Positions 1 through 10,666 of a DNA stretch of 64,000 bases are shown here, piece after piece. The stretch is from contig NZ_QQNA01000246.1 in NCBI RefSeq assembly GCF_003346515.1, positions 1 to 64,000 of the forward strand. Direction: 5' to 3'. This DNA comes from Streptomyces corynorhini. Lineage in GTDB: Bacteria > Actinomycetota > Actinomycetes > Streptomycetales > Streptomycetaceae. The notes beneath the pieces were generated by a model, which saw only the letters and a list, made by a program, of their open reading frames with translations, made no database searches and was not told where the DNA came from. Positions within the stretch are counted from its first letter, which is position 1. Every line of letters starts with the position of its first letter. The translations under genes were made by a program, and so were the position numbers.

Positions 1-287
1 GGCGGCGTGGGCCGCGGCGGCGGGCTCGGTGGCGGCGGTGGAGGCGGCGGTGTCGGTGGTGGCGGGGGAGGGGGTGGCGGAGGCGGCGGTGTGGGCGGCG
101 GCTTCGGGGGCTCGGGCGGCGGGGGAGGCGTCGGGGGCGGCGAGCAGCGCCCGACGCCCGCCGACGCCCACGCGGAACCGCCCGCTCCGCCGGAGGCGTG
201 GGCACAGCTGTCCGCGGTGGCGGGGGTGGCCGACAGAGATATGAGTGCGGCGACTGCGAGGAGCCGTCCGACGAGCGATCCGTACAC
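1..287 (-). CDS. Secreted proline-rich protein, N-terminal part (runs off left edge)
   Basis: Read on the minus strand from a GTG at 287. The first ~25 residues form a clear signal peptide: a short Arg-containing start, a hydrophobic core (LLAVAALISLSA) and an ATPATA cleavage region. A short mature segment with two Cys and many Gly/Ala/Ser follows. From about residue 48 to the window edge the protein is almost pure proline with scattered Thr, Ser, Glu and Lys. The protein is therefore exported and carries an extended polyproline stalk, but its C-terminal domain lies outside the window. An AGAGGA sequence sits 14 bases upstream of the GTG, which is long for a ribosome site, so the start is not certain. 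I do not recognise the family. Confidence 0.6.
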   Translation of the reverse strand, partial: MYGSLVGRLLAVAALISLSATPATADSCAHASGGAGGSAWASAGVGRCSPPPTPPPPPEPPKPPPTPPPPPPPPPPPPTPPPPPPPPSPPPRPTP

Positions 288-492
288 GGGCGGGAGCTTG
301 TTCCTCTTTCGGCCTCGGCACGCCGGAAGTCGTTCGGATTCCCCCGAATAGGTGCTATTTGGCGAGGGCTTCACGAGGTTCCACAAGTTTTTTTCGGCCG
401 CGTTGAACGCGGGCCCGCCCCCGCCGCGTACTCAAGGCCAGGAAGCGGCGCAGATCGGCGCGGCAACTGGCTTACTGACAACAGGAGTTGAC

Positions 493-1464
493 ATGAACAC
501 CTGGCGGAACGCCTCGCTCGCGGTCACCGCGGCGGCCGTACTGGCCCTGACGACGGCGTGCGGTCAGGACCAGGGCACCAACACCAACGGGCAGTCCGTC
601 GGGGCGGCCAAGCCTGCCGACGCCGGATACGGGGCCGACGGCGACTACGGATCGGACGCGGGTACGGCGAACACCGCCGCCACCAAGCCGGCCGGACAGC
701 TCGCCGTCGCCACCAACGCGAAGCTCGGCAAGGTCCTCACCGACGGTGAGGGATTCACCCTCTACCGCTTCGACAAGGACACCGCCAGTCCGCCGAAGTC
801 CAACTGCGAGGGAGACTGCGAGAAGGCGTGGCCGGTGGTCACCGCCGACAACGCCAAGGCCGCGGCCGGTACGGACGCCCAACTCCTCGGCGAGGTCACC
901 CGCGCCGACGGGACCAAGCAGCTCACCGTCGACGGCTGGCCGATGTACCGCTACGCCAAGGACGCGGCAGCCGGTGACGCCAACGGCGAGGGAGTGGGCG
1001 GCACCTGGTTCGCCTCCGCACCCGACGGCAAGAAGGCCGCGGCCGCCGGCGGCGGCGCCGCGGGCGGCGACACGGCGGGCGGCACCGCCCCGGCCGACCT
1101 CAAGGGCCTGTCGGTGCGCAAGGACGCCAAGCTCGGCGACATCGTGGTGGACGCGAAGGGCATGACCGTCTACCGGTTCACCAAGGACTCCGCCTGGCCG
1201 ATGAAGACCGCCTGCACCGGCGAGTGCCTCGACAAGTGGCCGGTTGTCGCCCCCGTCGACAAGAACGACGCCGACGCGGCGATCATCAAGAAGGGCTTCG
1301 TGACCTTCGACCGGCCCGACGGAATCAAGCAGCAGACCATCGACTGCTGGCCGATCTACACCTTCGCCGACGACAAGAAGCCGGGCGACACCAATGGCCA
1401 GGGCGTTGGCGGCACCTGGTACGCGGTTTCGCCGGACTCCAAGCTGGTCGGGGCGTCCAAGTAG
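493..1464 (+). CDS. Lipoprotein with two secreted-repeat (Lipoprotein_15-like) domains
   Basis: 323 residues. The ATG at 493 is chosen because AGGAG lies five bases upstream and because it gives a lipoprotein signal with Cys23 (LALTTAC). After a low-complexity Gly/Ala/Asp linker there are two copies of a ~95-residue repeat. Each has a YRF-x-KD segment, a Cys-x3-Cys pair (CEGDC; CTGEC), a W-P-V-V motif and a closing GVGGTW motif. This matches the secreted repeat of unknown function (PF03640 type). Repeat 2 has DCWP where repeat 1 has DGWP, so it carries an extra cysteine. It is expected on the outer face of the membrane. Its biochemical role is unknown. It appears to be a single-gene unit. Confidence 0.8.
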   Translation: MNTWRNASLAVTAAAVLALTTACGQDQGTNTNGQSVGAAKPADAGYGADGDYGSDAGTANTAATKPAGQLAVATNAKLGKVLTDGEGFTLYRFDKDTASPPKSNCEGDCEKAWPVVTADNAKAAAGTDAQLLGEVTRADGTKQLTVDGWPMYRYAKDAAAGDANGEGVGGTWFASAPDGKKAAAAGGGAAGGDTAGGTAPADLKGLSVRKDAKLGDIVVDAKGMTVYRFTKDSAWPMKTACTGECLDKWPVVAPVDKNDADAAIIKKGFVTFDRPDGIKQQTIDCWPIYTFADDKKPGDTNGQGVGGTWYAVSPDSKLVGASK

Positions 1465-1670
1465 TCCCCACGCCGACCGCCCCGGCCTGCCGGGCCGTCG
1501 ACACGCCTCGTGCGCGTCGGCGGCCCGGTCGCCGTTCCGCCACCGTGTGACCAAGAACGGATCGCTAATTTCCGTTTGGGCTCGCTCTCTTGGCGGTCGA
1601 TCAGTAGCCTCGGCTCGAACAACCGGCCATGTACATGGCCGTGTCCCGTGGCGACTTGTTGGAGATCTCG

Positions 1671-2480
1671 ATGGAGCGTCCCGCCTGGGCCCCGCAGAGC
1701 ATCGATATATCGATGCCGAGCGTTTCCCGCATTTATGACTACTATCTGGGCGGTTCGCACAACTTCGAAGTGGACAGGGAAGCGGCGCGCAAGGCCATGG
1801 GATTCATGCCCGGCCTTCCGACGATCATGAAGTCGAACCGCGCGTTCATGCGCCGCGCGGTGCGCTTCGCCCTGGACGAAGGCGTCACGCAGTTCCTCGA
1901 CATCGGTTCCGGCATTCCCACCTTCGGCAATGTCCACGAAGTCGCGCAGCGCGCGAATCCCGACGCCAAGGTGGTCTACGTCGACCACGACCCGGTCGCC
2001 GTCGCCCACAGCAGGGCCGTCCTCGAAGACAATCCCCGCGCCACCGTCGTCAACGCCGACCTGCGCCGCCCCGCCCAGCTCCTCAAGAGCCCCGAGATGG
2101 ACCTGCTCGACCTGGACCGGCCCGTGGCGCTGCTGCTCAACTTCGTCCTGCACTTCCTGCAGGACAGGGACGATCCGTACGGCGCGGTGGCCGAGCTGCG
2201 GGACGCGCTCGCCCCGGGCAGCCTCCTCGTCCTCACCCACGCCTCGCACCACGGCGTCCCGCTCCCCGAGGAGACGGCGGACCGCGCGGTCGCCGTGTAC
2301 GAGGAGATCCGCAACCCGCTGGTGATGCGCACCCGCGAGCAGACGAACCGATTCTTCGACGGCTTCGAGACGGTCCGCCCCGGCCTGGTGTCCATGCCCC
2401 ACTGGCGCCCCGACTCCCCCGCCGAGGAGGAGGACCCCTACGCGTTCTCCGGCTTCGCCGGCGTGGGACGCAAGGCGTGA
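1671..2480 (+). CDS. SAM-dependent methyltransferase, DUF574/Methyltransf_19 family
   Basis: 269 residues, starting at ATG 1671 with GGAG six bases upstream. The N-terminal IYDYYLGGSHNFEVDREAA stretch and the LDIGSGIPTFGNVHEVAQ SAM-binding loop (roughly residues 80-100) are hallmarks of the actinobacterial Methyltransf_19 family. The VVYVDHDPVAV acidic motif that follows would hold the ribose of SAM. The substrate is unknown; the family is heavily expanded in Streptomyces and mostly uncharacterised. The stop codon TGA overlaps the ATG of the downstream c-di-GMP protein by one base (TGATG), so the two are probably translated together. Confidence 0.85.
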   Translation: MERPAWAPQSIDISMPSVSRIYDYYLGGSHNFEVDREAARKAMGFMPGLPTIMKSNRAFMRRAVRFALDEGVTQFLDIGSGIPTFGNVHEVAQRANPDAKVVYVDHDPVAVAHSRAVLEDNPRATVVNADLRRPAQLLKSPEMDLLDLDRPVALLLNFVLHFLQDRDDPYGAVAELRDALAPGSLLVLTHASHHGVPLPEETADRAVAVYEEIRNPLVMRTREQTNRFFDGFETVRPGLVSMPHWRPDSPAEEEDPYAFSGFAGVGRKA

Positions 2481-4645
2481 TGGTGCCGGAGGCGACGGGC
2501 CCGGAGGCGGACCCCGACGGCCTGGAGGACAGAGTCAGGCGTTTCGCGACGATCTGGAGCCGGGCGATCTTCCCGGCCACCGCCACGTCCTTGACGCGCC
2601 CCGAATTCGAAACGCTGCTCCTGCCGCTGGCCCGCACGTTGCGGGAGGCGCTGCACGCGCACCCCTTCGACACCGCACCGGCCGCCCGTGTCGGCACCGC
2701 CCTGATCGCAGGACACTGCACCGACCCCGAGGCCCTCGGCCGGACCCTCGGCGTGATCGAGTCGTATCTGGTCCTCTACTGCGGTACGGACGAACTCCCC
2801 ACCGAGGACAACCGGGCCCGCTGCGCCCGCCTCCAGCACGCCCTGGCCGCCGGTTACGCCCAGGCGCTGCGCGAGCGCACCCGCGCCGAGCAGGAGGCGA
2901 TCGCCCGCTCCGCGCTCACCGCCCGCAGCGAGGCCGAGGACGCCCTGCACGCCACCCAGGCCCGCTTCCACGCCGTCTTCGAGGGCGCGGCCATCGGCAT
3001 CGGCATCGCCGACCTGGACGGCAAGGTCCTGGAGGTCAACGACACCCTCACCCAGATGTTCGGCGGCCTCGAACACCATGTCCGCAGCCGCAACGTGAGC
3101 GAGTGGGTCCATCCCGAGGACTCCCCCCACGTCTGGCGCATGTACGGCGAACTGGTGCGCGGCGAGCGCGAGCACTTCCAGGTCGAGAAGGCGTTCTACC
3201 GCAACGACGGCACCGTGCTGTGGACCAACCTCACGCTCTCGCTCCTGCGCGACGCCGAGGGCGACCCGCAGTACCAGCTGGCGCTGATGGAGGACACCAC
3301 CGAGCGGCGGCTGCTCCATCTGCGGCTGCGCTACGAGGCCACCCACGACGCCCTGACAGGACTGCCCAACCGGACGCTGTTCTTCGAACGCCTGGAGAAG
3401 ACGCTCGCCGCGGGCGGCGACGCGCGCTTCGGCCTGTGCTACCTCGACCTGGACGGCTTCAAGGCCATCAACGACAGCCTCGGCCACTCCTCGGGCGACC
3501 GGCTGCTGGTCGAGGTCGCCGACCGGCTGCAGAGCTGCGCCACCGCCTCGGGCGAGATGGTCGCCAGGATCGGCGGCGACGAGTTCGTGGCCCTGACCAC
3601 CGGGCCCGACACCCGCGGCGGAGTCTCCGAACTGGCCTCCCGGATCCTGGCCGTGCTCGCCTCGCCGATCCGGATCGAAGGCCGCGAGTTCACCGTCCGG
3701 GGCAGCATCGGCATCGTGGAGGGCCCGGCCGCCGGACGCAGCCCCGCCGAGGTGCTGCGCAGCGCGGACATCACCATGTACCGGGCCAAGGCGGCGGGCG
3801 GCAACCGCTTCGAGCTGGCCGACCCGGAGGCCGACGCCCGCGCCATCACCCGCCACGGGCTGACCACGGCGCTCCCGGCGGCCCTGGAGCGCGGCGAGTT
3901 CTTCATCGAGTACCAGCCGCTGGTGCGGCTCGACGACGGTACGGTGCACGGCGCCGAGGCGCTGGTGCGCTGGTCCCATCCGCAGCACGGCGTGCTCGGC
4001 CCCGACCGGTTCATCCCGCTCGCGGAGCACACCGGACTGATCGTCCCGCTCGGCCGCTGGGTGCTCGAACAGTCCGTACGGCAGGCCAGGTTCTGGCAGC
4101 AGCAGCTGCCCGAGGGCGCGCTCGGGATGCCGCTGCGCGTCAATGTGAACCTGTCGCCCGCCCAGCTCCACCACCCCGGTCTGGTCGCCGACACCGTCGA
4201 GGTGCTGGAGCGGATCGGCCTGCCGCCCGGCGGCCTGTGCCTGGAGGTCACCGAGTCGGCGCTGATCGGCGCGGACGAGGACCTGCTCAAGCCGCTGCGC
4301 CAACTCGCCGAGATGGGCGTGGACATCGCGCTGGACGACTTCGGCACGGGCTACTCCAACCTCGCCAATCTGCGCCGGCTGCCGGTGAGCGTGCTCAAGC
4401 TGGACCGTTCCTTCACCCAGGGCATGCAGCAGCACCCGGCCGACCCGGTCGATCTGAAGATCGTCGAGGGGATCGTCTCGCTCGCGCACAGCCTGGAACT
4501 GGCCGTGACGGTCGAGGGCGTGGAGACCGGGGCGCAGGCCGACCATCTGCGCCGGCTCGGCTGCGACACCGCACAGGGCTGGTACTACGCCCGGCCGGGG
4601 CCGCCCGAGCGGCTGCACACGCTGCTGCTGGCCGACGCCGTCTGA
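2480..4645 (+). CDS. rmdA: PAS-GGDEF-EAL cyclic-di-GMP protein, RmdA-like
   Basis: About 721 residues from ATG 2480; an in-frame GTG at 2477 is an alternative. A helical N-terminal region (~1-160) is followed by a PAS/PAC domain (~160-285), a GGDEF domain with an intact RIGGDEF motif (G365-F369) and an EAL domain with intact EAL (493-495) and DDFGTGYS motifs. No membrane segments are visible, so it is cytosolic. With both motifs intact it could make and break c-di-GMP, the second messenger that holds BldD on DNA and delays development in Streptomyces. Architecture, size and the neighbouring sdh genes fit RmdA of S. coelicolor; the ortholog call is by recall. It is coupled to the upstream methyltransferase. 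Confidence 0.8.
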   Translation: MVPEATGPEADPDGLEDRVRRFATIWSRAIFPATATSLTRPEFETLLLPLARTLREALHAHPFDTAPAARVGTALIAGHCTDPEALGRTLGVIESYLVLYCGTDELPTEDNRARCARLQHALAAGYAQALRERTRAEQEAIARSALTARSEAEDALHATQARFHAVFEGAAIGIGIADLDGKVLEVNDTLTQMFGGLEHHVRSRNVSEWVHPEDSPHVWRMYGELVRGEREHFQVEKAFYRNDGTVLWTNLTLSLLRDAEGDPQYQLALMEDTTERRLLHLRLRYEATHDALTGLPNRTLFFERLEKTLAAGGDARFGLCYLDLDGFKAINDSLGHSSGDRLLVEVADRLQSCATASGEMVARIGGDEFVALTTGPDTRGGVSELASRILAVLASPIRIEGREFTVRGSIGIVEGPAAGRSPAEVLRSADITMYRAKAAGGNRFELADPEADARAITRHGLTTALPAALERGEFFIEYQPLVRLDDGTVHGAEALVRWSHPQHGVLGPDRFIPLAEHTGLIVPLGRWVLEQSVRQARFWQQQLPEGALGMPLRVNVNLSPAQLHHPGLVADTVEVLERIGLPPGGLCLEVTESALIGADEDLLKPLRQLAEMGVDIALDDFGTGYSNLANLRRLPVSVLKLDRSFTQGMQQHPADPVDLKIVEGIVSLAHSLELAVTVEGVETGAQADHLRRLGCDTAQGWYYARPGPPERLHTLLLADAV

Positions 4646-4667
4646 GCGCGGGCCGTCCGACCGGCTC

Positions 4668-5609
4668 TCAGCGTCCCTCCGGTCCCTGCGGAGCCCGGAC
4701 CGCCGCCGCGGTGGTCCGGGCGGTCCTGGTGGCTCGCTCCGAGTCCAGCAGGACCTTCTGCAGCTCGCGGGCGGCGCGCGGCGGTGCGACGTCGCTGCGG
4801 TGGGCGAGCGCGATGGTACGGCGCAGCCCCGGCCGGGCCAGGGCGGTGACGCGCAGTTCGGGGGTGCGCGCCGCGACCATGCTCGGTACGACGGCGAGGC
4901 CGAGACCGGCCCGTACGAAGCCGAGGACGGCGTCCATCTCGCCGCCCTCCACGGTGAAGGACGGCTCGAAGCCCGCGGCGCGGCAGGCGGCCACCGTCAG
5001 GTCCCGCAGGTCGTAGCCGTGCCGGAACATCACCAGCGGCTGGCCCTCCAGACCGGCCACGGCGACCGGGTCCTGGGGCGCGGGCGCGGTGACCGAGGAG
5101 ACCACCACCAGATCCTCGTGGAGCAGCTCGACCGTGGTCAGCGCGGGGGACCCGGCGGGCAGCGGCATCACCACCAGCGCCAGATCGAGCGCCCCGCGCG
5201 CCAGCTCCCTGACGAGATCGTGCGAGCCGCTCTCTTCGATCAGCAGCTCGATGCCCGGGTGCAGATCGTGGAAGGTGCGCAGCACGTCGGGCAGCAGCCC
5301 GGTGCACAGGCTGGGCGGCGCCCCCAGCCTGACCCGGCCGCGCCGCAGCTGCACCAGCTCCTGCACCTCGACCCGGGCCGTCTCGGTGTCGGCCAGGATG
5401 CGCCGGGCGAGCGGGAGCAGCGCCTCGCCCGCGTCGGTGAGCGAGACATTGCCCCGGGCGCGGCTCAGCAGCTCGGCGCCCAGCTCCTTCTCCAGCGCCC
5501 GGATCTGCTGGGAGAGCGAGGGCTGCGAGACATGGACCCGTTCGGCGGCGCGGGTGAAGTGCCGGGTCTCGGCGACGGCCACGAAGTACAGGAGCTGCTG
5601 GAGCTGCAT
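4668..5609 (-). CDS. LysR-family transcriptional regulator
   Basis: 313 residues from ATG 5609. The N-terminal winged helix-turn-helix is canonical (LLYFVAVAETRHFTRAAE, then SQPSLSQQIRALEKELGAEL), followed by the two-lobed effector-binding domain. GGAGG ends only one base before this ATG, which is unusually close; an in-frame ATG at 5663 would add 18 residues. It is divergent from the sdhCAB operon, and a perfect T-N11-A palindrome lies between the two, so it most likely regulates itself and the dehydrogenase operon. The ligand is unknown. The C-terminal tail is rich in Arg, Thr and Ala. Confidence 0.88.
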   Translation of the reverse strand: MQLQQLLYFVAVAETRHFTRAAERVHVSQPSLSQQIRALEKELGAELLSRARGNVSLTDAGEALLPLARRILADTETARVEVQELVQLRRGRVRLGAPPSLCTGLLPDVLRTFHDLHPGIELLIEESGSHDLVRELARGALDLALVVMPLPAGSPALTTVELLHEDLVVVSSVTAPAPQDPVAVAGLEGQPLVMFRHGYDLRDLTVAACRAAGFEPSFTVEGGEMDAVLGFVRAGLGLAVVPSMVAARTPELRVTALARPGLRRTIALAHRSDVAPPRAARELQKVLLDSERATRTARTTAAAVRAPQGPEGR

Positions 5610-5630
5610 ACCTCCGAGGATACGCGCACG

Positions 5631-5645
5631 ATAGGCGCTGCCTAT
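5631..5645. promoter_or_regulatory. LysR-type operator (T-N11-A palindrome)
   Basis: ATAGGCGCTGCCTAT is a perfect inverted repeat (ATAGGC, 3-base spacer, GCCTAT). It contains the T-N11-A spacing typical of LysR-family recognition sites and the ATAG-N7-CTAT form. It lies 22 bases upstream of the lysR ATG and ~22 bases upstream of the sdhC -35 box, where an activator/autorepressor would bind. Confidence 0.6.
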
Positions 5646-5666
5646 GGAGATGAGCCGGAGCATGTC

Positions 5667-5696
5667 TTGGACCTCTTGGCCGAGGCGGCCTAACGT
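5667..5696 (+). promoter_or_regulatory. Promoter for sdhCAB, probably giving a leaderless transcript
   Basis: TTGGAC (5667-5672) and TAACGT (5691-5696) are separated by 18 bases, a good housekeeping-sigma promoter. The -10 box ends seven bases before the ATG at 5704, so transcription should begin at or next to the start codon. No ribosome-binding site precedes sdhC, which fits leaderless translation. Confidence 0.55.
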
Positions 5697-5703
5697 GCTG
5701 CTC

Positions 5704-6444
5704 ATGGCTCTGGCGACGCGGACGGACCGAAAACAGCGGACGGACCGAAAACGGGCGGACGGACGACCGTCCGCGGTCCGCACCCTGTGGGGATCGACGA
5801 TCGGCAAGAAGGCGGTCATGGCCGTCAGCGGCCTGATCATGCTCGGCTATCTGGTCGCGCACATGTTCGGCAATCTGAAGATCTTCTTCGGTGCGGCGGA
5901 GTTCAACGGCTACGCGCACTGGCTGCGGACCATGGGCGAACCGATCCTGCACTACGAGTGGGCGCTGTGGATCGTCCGGCTGGTCCTGGTCGCCGCCGTC
6001 GTCCTGCACGCGGTCTGCGCCTACCAGTTGAGCCGCCGCGACCTCGCCGCCCGCCCGACCGGATACGCGCACAGGCGCCGCCGCGCGAGCTACGCGACCC
6101 GCACCATGCGCTGGGGCGGCATCATCCTCGCCCTGTTCATCGTCTGGCACATCCTCGACCTGACGACCGGCACCGTGCACTCCGGCGGCTTCCAGCCGGG
6201 CCATCCGTACCAGAACGTGATCGACACCTTCTCCACCTGGTACGGCAACACCGTCTACCTCGTCGCGATGCTCGCCCTCGGCCTCCACGTCCAGCACGGC
6301 TTCTGGAGCGCCGCCCAGACCCTCGGCGTGGGCAGCGCCACCCGCGAGCGCATGCTGAAGGCCACGGCCAACGCGCTGGCGCTGGTGCTGACAGCGGGCT
6401 TCGTCGCCGTACCCGTCGCCGTCATGACCGGAGTGGTGAGCTGA
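5704..6444 (+). CDS. sdhC: Succinate dehydrogenase/fumarate reductase cytochrome b subunit (b558 type)
   Basis: 246 residues. After a short basic N-terminus there are five hydrophobic spans, beginning with KKAVMAVSGLIMLGYLVAHM. Histidines in the LVAHM, VVLHAVC, IVWHIL and GLHVQHG helices are candidates for binding two b hemes, as in the Bacillus/Wolinella b558-type subunit. It anchors SdhA and SdhB to the membrane and passes electrons to or from quinone. The stop is one base before sdhA. An in-frame upstream start exists at 5644, but the promoter position favours ATG 5704. Streptomyces usually carries a separate four-gene sdh as well, so this is probably the second complex. Confidence 0.88.
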   Translation: MALATRTDRKQRTDRKRADGRPSAVRTLWGSTIGKKAVMAVSGLIMLGYLVAHMFGNLKIFFGAAEFNGYAHWLRTMGEPILHYEWALWIVRLVLVAAVVLHAVCAYQLSRRDLAARPTGYAHRRRRASYATRTMRWGGIILALFIVWHILDLTTGTVHSGGFQPGHPYQNVIDTFSTWYGNTVYLVAMLALGLHVQHGFWSAAQTLGVGSATRERMLKATANALALVLTAGFVAVPVAVMTGVVS

Positions 6445-6445
6445 C

Positions 6446-8400
<1,955 letters not shown>

Positions 8401-8404
<4 letters not shown>

Positions 8405-9147
8405 GGCTCACCCTGCGCGTCTGGCGCCAGCCCGGCGCCGACGCACCCGGCGCCATGGTCACCTACCCCCTCGACGGCATCTCCGAGGACATGTCCTTCC
8501 TGGAGATGCTCGACACCCTCAACGAGGAGCTGATCCTCAAGGGCGACGAGCCCGTCGCCTTCGACCACGACTGCCGCGAGGGCATCTGCGGCGCCTGCGG
8601 CGTCGTCATCAACGGCGACGCCCACGGCCCCGAGCGCACCACCACCTGCCAGCTCCACATGCGGCACTTCGCCGACGGCGACACCATCGACGTGGAGCCC
8701 TGGCGCGCCGGGGCCTTCCCGGTGGTCAGGGACCTCGTCGTGGACCGCTCCGCCTTCGACCGGATCATCGGCTCCGGCGGCTACATCACCGCGCCCACCG
8801 GCGCCGCCCCCGAGGCGCACGCCACCCCGGTGCCCAAACCCGACGCCGACTTCGCCTTCGAACACGCCGAGTGCATCGGCTGCGGCGCCTGCGTCGCGGC
8901 CTGCCCCAACGGCTCGGCGATGCTCTTCACCTCGGCCAAGGTCAACCACCTCAACGTGCTGCCGCAGGGCGCGCCGGAGCGCGAGACCCGGGTGCTGGAC
9001 ATGGTCGCGACCATGGACGAGGAGGGCTTCGGCGGCTGCACACTCGCGGGGGAGTGCGCCACGGCCTGCCCGAAGGGGATCCCGCTGCCGTCGATCGCCG
9101 CGATGAACAAGGAGTGGCTGCGGGCCGCGCGCCGGGGCGCGCGGTAG
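8401..9147 (+). CDS. sdhB: Succinate dehydrogenase/fumarate reductase iron-sulfur subunit
   Basis: 248 residues. Cysteines for three clusters are all present: [2Fe-2S] C58, C63, C66, C83; [4Fe-4S] C158, C161, C164 and C223; [3Fe-4S] C168, C213, C219 (the pairing of the last seven follows the family pattern). It carries electrons from SdhA to the heme/quinone site in SdhC. It is the last gene of the operon; the next gene is convergent and its stop lies five bases away, leaving almost no room for a terminator. Confidence 0.92.
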
Positions 9148-9151
9148 GCCG

Positions 9152-10171
9152 TCACACGGCTCCCGGCCCACGCCGCCCCAGCAGGGCCGCCAGCCGACGG
9201 TAGGAGTCGAGCAGCGCGGCGCGGTCGTACGTGCTCGTCGTGACCAGGAACTCGTCCGCCCCGGTGCGCCCGAGCAGCTTCTCCAGGCCCGCCGCGACCT
9301 CGTCCGCCGTGCCGTGCGTCCGCCCGCGCGCCGCCTCCTCGAACAGGGCGCGCTCGCGCTCCGTCATGACGGTCTCCCGCACCGTCCGGGCGGAGACGAG
9401 GGGCGGGAACTCGCCGCGCGTACGGGAGTACGCGGTGGCCCACGCCTCCGGCAACAGCAGGTCGCGCGCCTCCTCGGTACCGGCCGCGACCGCGACCGTA
9501 CCGGAGACGACGACATGGGGCCGCTCGCCCCACGCGGAGGGCCGGAACCCCGCGCGGTACTCCTCGATCGCCCGCAGCATCGCCTCCTCGCCCCGCACCG
9601 GGGCGATCACCAGCGGCAGCCCCGCCCCGGCCGCGACCCGCGCGCCCTTCCCGGTGGCGAGCACGAACGCGGGCACCCGCAGCCCCTCGGCGGGGCGGGC
9701 CCGCACTCGGGGACCCGGCTCCTGGCCGCCGGTGAAGTAGCCCAGCAGCTCGGCGAGTTGACCGGCGAAGTCGTCGGCGTCCCGCTTCTCCCGGCCCAGC
9801 GCCGCCCGTACTCCGTCGGTGAAGCCGACCGAACGCCCGAGACCCATGTCGATCCGGCCGGGAAAGAGCGACTCCAGCACCCCGAACTGCTCGGCCACCA
9901 CGAAGGGCCGGTGGTTGGGCAGCATCACCCCGCCGGTGCCGACCCGGATCGTCGAGGTCGCGGCGGCGACCGCCGCGGCCAGCACCGTGGGCGCGGAACC
10001 GGCGATGCCCGGCACGCCGTGGTGTTCCGCGACCCAGAAGCGGTGGTAACCGAGCGCCTCGATCCGCCGGGCCAGCTCCACGGTGCCGCGCAGCGCCGCC
10101 GGGCCCGCCTCGCCCCGGCGGACGTGGGAGCGGTCGAGTACGGAGAACGGGACGGTCGACAGGAGGCTCAC
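9152..10171 (-). CDS. Luciferase-like (LLM class) flavin-dependent oxidoreductase
   Basis: 339 residues, GTG start at 10171 with no obvious ribosome site. The N-terminal FSVLDRSHVR, the FWVAEHHG motif and the TIRVGTGGVMLPNHRPFVVAEQ segment are typical of the MsnO8-type branch of bacterial luciferase-like monooxygenases. These use reduced FMN supplied by a separate reductase. The substrate cannot be read from sequence. It converges on sdhB and is followed upstream on the same strand by the dodecin gene, but the ~50-base gap does not prove an operon. Confidence 0.85.
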   Translation of the reverse strand: MSLLSTVPFSVLDRSHVRRGEAGPAALRGTVELARRIEALGYHRFWVAEHHGVPGIAGSAPTVLAAAVAAATSTIRVGTGGVMLPNHRPFVVAEQFGVLESLFPGRIDMGLGRSVGFTDGVRAALGREKRDADDFAGQLAELLGYFTGGQEPGPRVRARPAEGLRVPAFVLATGKGARVAAGAGLPLVIAPVRGEEAMLRAIEEYRAGFRPSAWGERPHVVVSGTVAVAAGTEEARDLLLPEAWATAYSRTRGEFPPLVSARTVRETVMTERERALFEEAARGRTHGTADEVAAGLEKLLGRTGADEFLVTTSTYDRAALLDSYRRLAALLGRRGPGAV

Positions 10172-10223
10172 GCACTGTTCAACAACGCGGCGCCGCGAGG
10201 ATTCCCCGGCCCGCCCGCCGCGT

Positions 10224-10439
10224 TCACACCTCGTCGTCCAGCCGGAAGCCGACCTTCAGCCCCACCTGGTAGTGCTCGATGTCGCCGTCCACGATCTGAC
10301 CGCGTACCTCGGTCACCTGGAACCAGTCCAGACCGCGCAGCGTCCTGGCCGCGCGGCCCACGCCGTTGCGGATGGCGTCGTCGACGCCCTCGTGGGAGGT
10401 GCCGACGATCTCGGTGACCCGGTAGGTGTGCTGGGACAT
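10224..10439 (-). CDS. Dodecin, flavin-binding small protein
   Basis: 71 residues, ATG at 10439 with a GGAGAGG ribosome site just upstream. The whole chain matches dodecin: the N-terminal YRVTEIVGTSHEGVDDAI, the DWFQVTEVRGQI segment with the flavin-stacking tryptophan, and the HYQVGLKVGFRL strand. Dodecins assemble into hollow dodecamers that store riboflavin/FMN and quench its photochemistry. Lying behind a flavin-dependent oxidoreductase is consistent with a local flavin theme. Confidence 0.9.
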   Translation of the reverse strand: MSQHTYRVTEIVGTSHEGVDDAIRNGVGRAARTLRGLDWFQVTEVRGQIVDGDIEHYQVGLKVGFRLDDEV

Positions 10440-10666
10440 GGGGCCTCTCCTCTGTGTCTGCCACCGACACGTCCGTCTCCGCCCTCGGCGGCTCCGTCGC
10501 GTGGCCGCGGGGCGCGCTGTCACTCCACCGTGCCCCACGGGACGGCGCTCCGCGAGATGTACGCCGCCGACGTGGCCGACGCCGGTACGCCGTGGTCAGC
10601 GCCGTGCCGCGCCCGCCGGGGCCGCCGCCGGGCGTGTCGCGGCCCGCGGCAGCCCGCCTGTGGGGG
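10440..10666. other. Intergenic, no gene seen
   Basis: Very GC-rich DNA between the dodecin start and the promoter of the solute-binding protein. Open frames exist on both strands but their translations are Arg/Ala-rich and look like noise. It must contain the dodecin promoter, which I could not place. Confidence 0.4.

Noticed and set aside
7..351. Glycine-rich open frame on the plus strand
   Set aside because: It is the antisense of the proline-rich secreted protein; the minus frame has a clear signal peptide and the plus frame has no coding signature after the glycine run.
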